The notes under the pieces: generated by a model | Seen by the model: only the letters and a program-made list of their open reading frames with translations | Told to the model about the DNA's origin: nothing | Databases searched by the model: none | Shown here: piece after piece, positions 7,056 through 9,824 of the stretch | Position numbering within the stretch: position 1 is the first letter of the stretch | How the letters are laid out: each line of letters starts with the position of its first letter | Program-made: the position numbers and the translations under genes | DNA from: Actinomycetes bacterium | Lineage (GTDB): Bacteria; Actinomycetota; Acidimicrobiia; Acidimicrobiales; Microtrichaceae | Reading direction: 5' to 3' | DNA length: 9,824 nucleotides | Assembly (NCBI GenBank): GCA_023437745.1 | Contig: JAEZFI010000076.1 | Coordinates: 1 to 9,824, forward strand

Positions 7056-7142
7056 ACGGTGCGCGAGGACGAAGAGCTCCCGGAAGACGTCCTCGAACTC
7101 GGAGGCCGCCTGCTCCGCTCGGTGGTTCGACCGCTGTGCCGT
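7056..7142 (-). other. In-frame coding extension of the sigma factor without a canonical start
   Basis: Continuing the sigma frame upstream gives 29 further codons ending SEFEDVFRELFVLAHR, directly before the GTG-encoded residue. This matches the ECF region 2.1 pattern (acidic-aromatic helix, then an Ala-x-Arg helix) and would make a protein of about 170 residues, the normal size. No ATG, GTG or TTG occurs in any minus-strand frame between 7057 and 7194. An ACG at 7142-7140 sits 6 nt after a -10-like hexamer, the position a leaderless start codon would take. Confidence 0.5.
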
Positions 7143-7148
7143 GACCGA

Positions 7149-7154
7149 ACGATA
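7149..7154 (-). promoter_or_regulatory. Candidate -10 of the sigma factor operon
   Basis: TATCGT on the minus strand fits TAnnnT and lies in the 52-nt gap between the reductase stop and the sigma coding frame. Transcription would start near 7142. No standard -35 is clear at the right spacing, so recognition by an ECF factor, including this one, is possible but unproven. Confidence 0.35.
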
Positions 7155-7194
7155 ACCCCCTGGGGCGGTGCTCGTCCGAGGAGCTCGCGGTGCC

Positions 7195-7800
7195 TCAGGA
7201 GGGGTCGTGGAGTGGCGGGTGGTCGAGGACGCGCGGCCGGTACTCGACCATCTGCGTCCGCCCGTCGAAGGTGCGATGGTCCGTCATCTCGAGGGCGAGG
7301 TCCGGGTAGCCGTCATAGATGCGCTCGTCGCCCGTGGCGCCCGTGATGACGGGGAACATCACGACGCGGAAGCGGTCGACGAGTCCGGCCCGGAGCAGCG
7401 ACCGGCTGAGCCTGAGGCTCCCGAGCGTGCTGAGGATCCCGGAGGTCTCCTCCTTCATCGCCCGGACCGCCTCGACCGCGTCACCGCTCACGAGGGTGGT
7501 GTTGGCCCAGGGGAGTGGACCCTCGAGCGACGAGGAGAACACGACCTTGGGTGCGTTCGTGAGCTCGTCGAGGCTCGAGGCCTCCTCGGCGCTGAACTCC
7601 ACGGTGCCGGGCGGCATCTCGCCCTCGGTGAAGCCTCTCATGAGCCGGTAGGTGTTCGCCCCCATCAGGTGGGTGACCGGGGGTTGCTCGCCGAGCCACG
7701 CGAGGTACTCCGGGCCCTCGAGGCCCCAGAAGCCGGGCCAGCCGTCGCCCGACGCGCAGCCGTCGAGCGAGGTGATGAAGTCGACGAGCAGTTCCGACAT
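7195..7800 (-). CDS. RibD C-terminal/dihydrofolate reductase-like protein
   Basis: 201 residues with the fold of the NADPH-dependent reductase domain of RibD (bacterial DHFR superfamily). Visible landmarks: the N-terminal strand ending SLDGC (11-15), LMGANTYRLM (45-54), KVVFSSSLE (85-93), then LGSLRLSRSLLRAGLVDRFRVVMFPVITG (126-154), which corresponds to the family segment for cofactor binding and the following LVDE-type helix, with Pro150 and Gly154 kept. It ends in a VEYRPR strand (185-190). These stand-alone proteins are widespread in actinobacteria, mostly of unknown substrate; a riboflavin role is not implied because no rib genes are nearby. The ATG has a good ribosome binding site. It follows the Fur-family gene after 115 bp, which hold no recognisable gene or strong terminator, so co-transcription is possible. 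Confidence 0.82.
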   Translation of the reverse strand: MSELLVDFITSLDGCASGDGWPGFWGLEGPEYLAWLGEQPPVTHLMGANTYRLMRGFTEGEMPPGTVEFSAEEASSLDELTNAPKVVFSSSLEGPLPWANTTLVSGDAVEAVRAMKEETSGILSTLGSLRLSRSLLRAGLVDRFRVVMFPVITGATGDERIYDGYPDLALEMTDHRTFDGRTQMVEYRPRVLDHPPLHDPS

Positions 7801-7806
7801 GTCGAG

Positions 7807-7813
7807 GTCCTTT
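7807..7813 (-). promoter_or_regulatory. Ribosome binding site of the RibD-C/DHFR-like gene
   Basis: AAAGGAC on the minus strand ends 6 nt before the ATG at 7800-7798 and supports this start. Confidence 0.5.
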
Positions 7814-7915
7814 CGCGACGAGCGGGGTGCGAGGTGTTCGGCGTGGGCCGTTCGGGTGCCGCTCGGGGTGCAGAGGTCGGACGTGCCGAGGGCACCGAAC
7901 TCATCGGTCGGTTCG

Positions 7916-8389
7916 TCAGTCGGTGCGGCAGGTGGTGCAGTGGCCGAGGAGGTCCAGGCGGTGTCCTGTCACGGCGAACCCCTCGTGTTCGGCGACCTGG
8001 TCGAGCGCCCGGTCGAGGCCCCGCTCGACGTCGTCGGGGATCCGGAAGTCGCTGACCGAGCCGCACACGACGCAGATGAGGTGGTGGTGGTGGCCCGTGA
8101 GGTCCTCGGCCAACTCGAAGTGGGCGTGCTCGTCGGCGCCCACGATCCGGTGCACGACGCCGGCCGAGATCAGCTCCGTGAGGTTGCGGTACGCCGAGCT
8201 CTGGGCGAGCGACGGATCGGCGCCCAGGATCTGCGGCAGCGTCAGCGGGCACGACGACGAGCTGAGGACCTCGACGATCGCCCGACGTGACGACGTGTAC
8301 CGCTGCCGACCCCGGCTGGAGAGGCGGAGGGCGGCGGTCTCGTGCACCTCGTCGTGGCTCGGCGTCTCGTGCCCGTGGCGGTCGACCAT
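7916..8389 (-). CDS. Fur-family metal-dependent transcriptional regulator
   Basis: 157 residues. An N-terminal winged helix (about 28-83) carries the recognition helix in SSAYRNLTELISAGVV (64-79). A short hinge follows, with HAHFEL (88-93). The dimerisation domain has HHHH (100-103), the first structural zinc pair CVVC (Cys106, Cys109) and the second pair CTTC (Cys151, Cys154) near the end. These four cysteines form the Cys4 zinc site of Fur/Zur/PerR proteins, and the His/Glu cluster is the usual regulatory-metal site. Whether it senses zinc, iron or peroxide cannot be told; the His-rich hinge fits Fur or Zur. It probably represses transcription when metal-loaded. The ATG is preceded at 6 nt by a -10-like TAGGCT, suggesting a leaderless mRNA. 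The gene is divergent from the enoyl-CoA hydratase and upstream of the reductase gene. Confidence 0.92.
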   Translation of the reverse strand: MVDRHGHETPSHDEVHETAALRLSSRGRQRYTSSRRAIVEVLSSSSCPLTLPQILGADPSLAQSSAYRNLTELISAGVVHRIVGADEHAHFELAEDLTGHHHHLICVVCGSVSDFRIPDDVERGLDRALDQVAEHEGFAVTGHRLDLLGHCTTCRTD

Positions 8390-8395
8390 CGCCGC

Positions 8396-8401
8396 AGCCT
8401 A
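8396..8401 (-). promoter_or_regulatory. -10 element of the Fur-family gene (leaderless)
   Basis: TAGGCT on the minus strand is a good actinobacterial -10 hexamer and ends 6 nt before the ATG, placing the transcription start at or next to the start codon. No clear -35 is seen. Confidence 0.6.
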
Positions 8402-8403
8402 AC

Positions 8404-8421
8404 GAGAACGGATGAGAACGG
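8404..8421. promoter_or_regulatory. Direct repeat, candidate operator
   Basis: GAGAACGG occurs at 8404-8411 and again at 8414-8421, a 10-bp (one helical turn) spacing. It begins 2 bp from the Fur-family gene's -10 and covers its spacer and -35 region. Position suggests autoregulation, and possibly control of the divergent gene. It is not the classical inverted repeat of Fur or Zur boxes. Confidence 0.4.
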
Positions 8422-8462
8422 CCGGGGGCGCGGTTCGTTGGGCTCCGCGTCGGACGGGCCGA

Positions 8463-8468
8463 TACCGT
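8463..8468 (+). promoter_or_regulatory. -10 element of the enoyl-CoA hydratase gene (leaderless)
   Basis: TACCGT fits TAnnnT and ends 8 nt before the ATG at 8477; no Shine-Dalgarno is present. A leaderless transcript is the simplest reading. TTGGGC at 8438-8443 could be a -35, but the spacing (19 nt) is long. Confidence 0.55.
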
Positions 8469-8476
8469 GCCGCCCC

Positions 8477-9304
8477 ATGTCCGACACCGCTGCATCCGAA
8501 CGTCCCTCGACCGAGCTGGTCCACCTCGAGCGTCGGTCCGACGGTGTGGCGATCGTGACGCTCGACCACCCGAAGGTCAACGCGCTGTCGACGGCGGTCC
8601 TGGGCCGTCTCGAACAGGTCGCCCGGGAGCTGACCGAGCAGCCGGCCCGCGCCGTCGTGGTCACCGGGGGCGCGCGGCTCTTCGCTGCAGGTGCCGACAT
8701 CACGGAGTTCGCCGCCGACCCCGATCCGGCGTCCTTCCGGATCGCGGCGCCCGACCGGGTCCGTGAGGTGGGCGGCGCGTTCCTCGCAGCGCTGAACGCC
8801 GTCGCCGCGATCCCGTGCGTGACCATCGCCTCCGTCAGCGGCTTCGCGCTGGGCGGCGGGTGCGAGCTGGCCCTCGCCTGCGACCTCCGGATCGCCTCGA
8901 CGAAGGCCAGGTTCGGCCAGCCGGAGATCCTCCTCGGCATCATCCCGGGCGGCGGCGGCACGCAGCGCCTGCCCCGCCTCGTGGGGGTGTCGCGTGCGAA
9001 GGACCTCATCCTCTCCGGACGGCAGGTCGACGCGGAGGAAGCCCTCCGCATCGGCCTCGTGGACCGGGTCGTCGAGCCCGACGAGCTGGACGGCGCCGCG
9101 CTGACCTGGGCGCAGACCTTCGCCGCCGGTCCGCCCGCCGCCACCGCACTGGCCAAGTCGGCCATCGACGAGGGGCTCAGCACCGACCTCGCAGCGGGCC
9201 TCGACATCGAGCAGGACCGCTTCGTGGACAGCTTCGCCACCACGGACGCCACCACGGGCGTGGCGAGCTTCCTCGAGCACGGCCCGGGCAAGGCCACCTT
9301 CTGA
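8477..9304 (+). CDS. Enoyl-CoA hydratase/isomerase (crotonase family)
   Basis: 275 residues, close to the usual 255-275. Crotonase landmarks: HPKVNALS (31-38), the first oxyanion-hole segment FAAGADITEF (69-78), the second oxyanion-hole and helix segment SGFALGGGCELALACD (121-136) with Glu130, and FGQPEILLGIIPGGGGTQRL (146-165) with Glu150. Glu130 and Glu150 correspond to the two catalytic glutamates of true hydratases, so hydration of 2-trans-enoyl-CoA in fatty acid beta-oxidation is likely; some relatives act in amino-acid or aromatic degradation. The start at 8477 was chosen because homologous sequence begins only after it and a -10 lies just upstream; an open extension back to 8342 overlaps the divergent Fur-family gene and is not family-like. 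The neighbourhood holds no other beta-oxidation gene. Confidence 0.93.
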   Translation: MSDTAASERPSTELVHLERRSDGVAIVTLDHPKVNALSTAVLGRLEQVARELTEQPARAVVVTGGARLFAAGADITEFAADPDPASFRIAAPDRVREVGGAFLAALNAVAAIPCVTIASVSGFALGGGCELALACDLRIASTKARFGQPEILLGIIPGGGGTQRLPRLVGVSRAKDLILSGRQVDAEEALRIGLVDRVVEPDELDGAALTWAQTFAAGPPAATALAKSAIDEGLSTDLAAGLDIEQDRFVDSFATTDATTGVASFLEHGPGKATF

Positions 9305-9415
9305 TCCACGGGCGCGGCAGGGGCTTGGGGCCGGGGCCGTCCGTGCCGATGGGAGGGTGTGGCCTCCACGCCGACACCTCCGAACCCGCCTGAGCGGCCA
9401 CCCGTGCCGTCCCCG

Positions 9416-9824
9416 ATGTGGATGGCGCACCACTGGCCGTCCGACTACGACCGGTGCGTCCGCCTCGGTGGTCGGCACGTCTGCCGCCGCTGCGCCGTGC
9501 TCTACCCGGTCGCGGCGGCGGTGACCCTGGCCGGCCTGGTCGGGGGTGCGACCGCGGCGTGGGTGCCGTGGGCGATGCTGCTCCTCCCGGTTCCGACCGT
9601 CGTCGAGTGGTGCGCCGAGCACGTGGCCGGCGCGCCCCACCACCCGCGCCGCCTCGTGGCGGGCACGCTCGTCGCCGCGCCCGCGCTGGGCCTCGGACTC
9701 GCCCGCTACCTCCGTGACCAGGGCGACCCCTGGTTCTGGCTGATGGCGGTGGGCTGGTCGCTCGTGTGCCTCGTCGCAGCGGTCGCGCCCACCCTCACCG
9801 GTTCTGTGTCGTGGAACGCGCCAG
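9416..9824 (+). CDS. Small multi-pass membrane protein resembling DUF2085 (runs off right edge)
   Basis: At least 136 residues, open at the window edge. The N-terminal part, HHWPSDYDRCVRLGGRHVCRRCAVLYPVA, has a His/Cys pattern (HH, then C13, C23 and C26, with CxxC followed by a membrane segment) like the H...C.RC-x-x-x-Y region of DUF2085 membrane proteins, which may bind metal. Hydrophobic segments at about 30-46, 47-60, 83-98 and 112-130 suggest four helices. Two in-frame upstream starts exist: GTG 9404, and GTG 9359, which would add a proline-rich 19-residue tail and has GGGAGG only 2 nt before it. ATG 9416 was chosen because conserved-looking sequence begins there. The 111-bp gap after the hydratase gene shows no clear terminator. 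Function unknown; the family call is tentative. Confidence 0.6.
   Translation, partial: MWMAHHWPSDYDRCVRLGGRHVCRRCAVLYPVAAAVTLAGLVGGATAAWVPWAMLLLPVPTVVEWCAEHVAGAPHHPRRLVAGTLVAAPALGLGLARYLRDQGDPWFWLMAVGWSLVCLVAAVAPTLTGSVSWNAP

Noticed and set aside
6165..7346. A plus-strand open frame of 393 codons across the PD40 and sigma genes
   Set aside because: Composition is Arg/Pro/Ser-rich and lacks any family signature, whereas the minus strand shows PD40 repeats and sigma regions 2 and 4.
7801..7915. Gap between the reductase and Fur-family genes, examined for a small gene, attenuator or terminator
   Set aside because: Only a weak 5-bp stem (GTGCC/GGCAC) and the reductase ribosome binding site were seen; nothing supports a separate element.
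8242..9643. Long minus-strand frames opposite the enoyl-CoA hydratase gene
   Set aside because: Antisense shadows without motifs; the plus frame has both oxyanion-hole segments and both catalytic glutamates.

Overview
The window is very GC-rich (about 70% by eye) with strong G/C third-position bias. It looks like an actinobacterial chromosome, possibly class Acidimicrobiia. That placement is an inference from gene content, codon use and apparently leaderless promoters; no rRNA or other taxonomic marker is present. I see no tRNA, rRNA, CRISPR array, insertion sequence or phage gene.

Left part (1-1568): the start of a small membrane protein runs off the left edge on the minus strand. Divergent to it on the plus strand is a tight pair: a NifU C-terminal-domain Fe-S scaffold protein, then, 3 nt later, a MeaB/ArgK GTPase that services the B12-dependent methylmalonyl-CoA mutase. 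A composite 20-bp hairpin closes this pair, between it and the convergent gene that follows.

Centre (1600-7154), all minus strand and transcribed right to left: an ECF sigma factor, overlapped by 8 nt by a one-pass membrane protein with a TolB/PD40-type beta-propeller outside the cell, then after 67 nt a 1273-residue secreted subtilisin-family protease. The protease carries PPC-like domains and a seven-bladed RCC1-type propeller with a regularly spaced cysteine pair in every blade. This looks like an operon: transcription regulator, membrane sensor or anti-sigma candidate, exported effector. It is the most interesting part of the window. The sigma gene is odd because conserved region 2 coding continues upstream of its only canonical start codon.

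Right part (7195-9824): on the minus strand a RibD-C/DHFR-like reductase and a Fur-family metalloregulator. The regulator gene is divergent from a plus-strand enoyl-CoA hydratase across 87 bp. Both facing genes have a -10-like hexamer 6-8 nt before the ATG, so both probably give leaderless transcripts. A direct repeat beside the regulator's -10 is a candidate operator. A small membrane protein resembling DUF2085 proteins runs off the right edge.

MeaB and the enoyl-CoA hydratase both fit acyl-CoA/propionate metabolism, but they are far apart and not in one operon. Stretches without genes are all short (under about 150 bp) and are described as promoters, hairpins or nothing recognisable.
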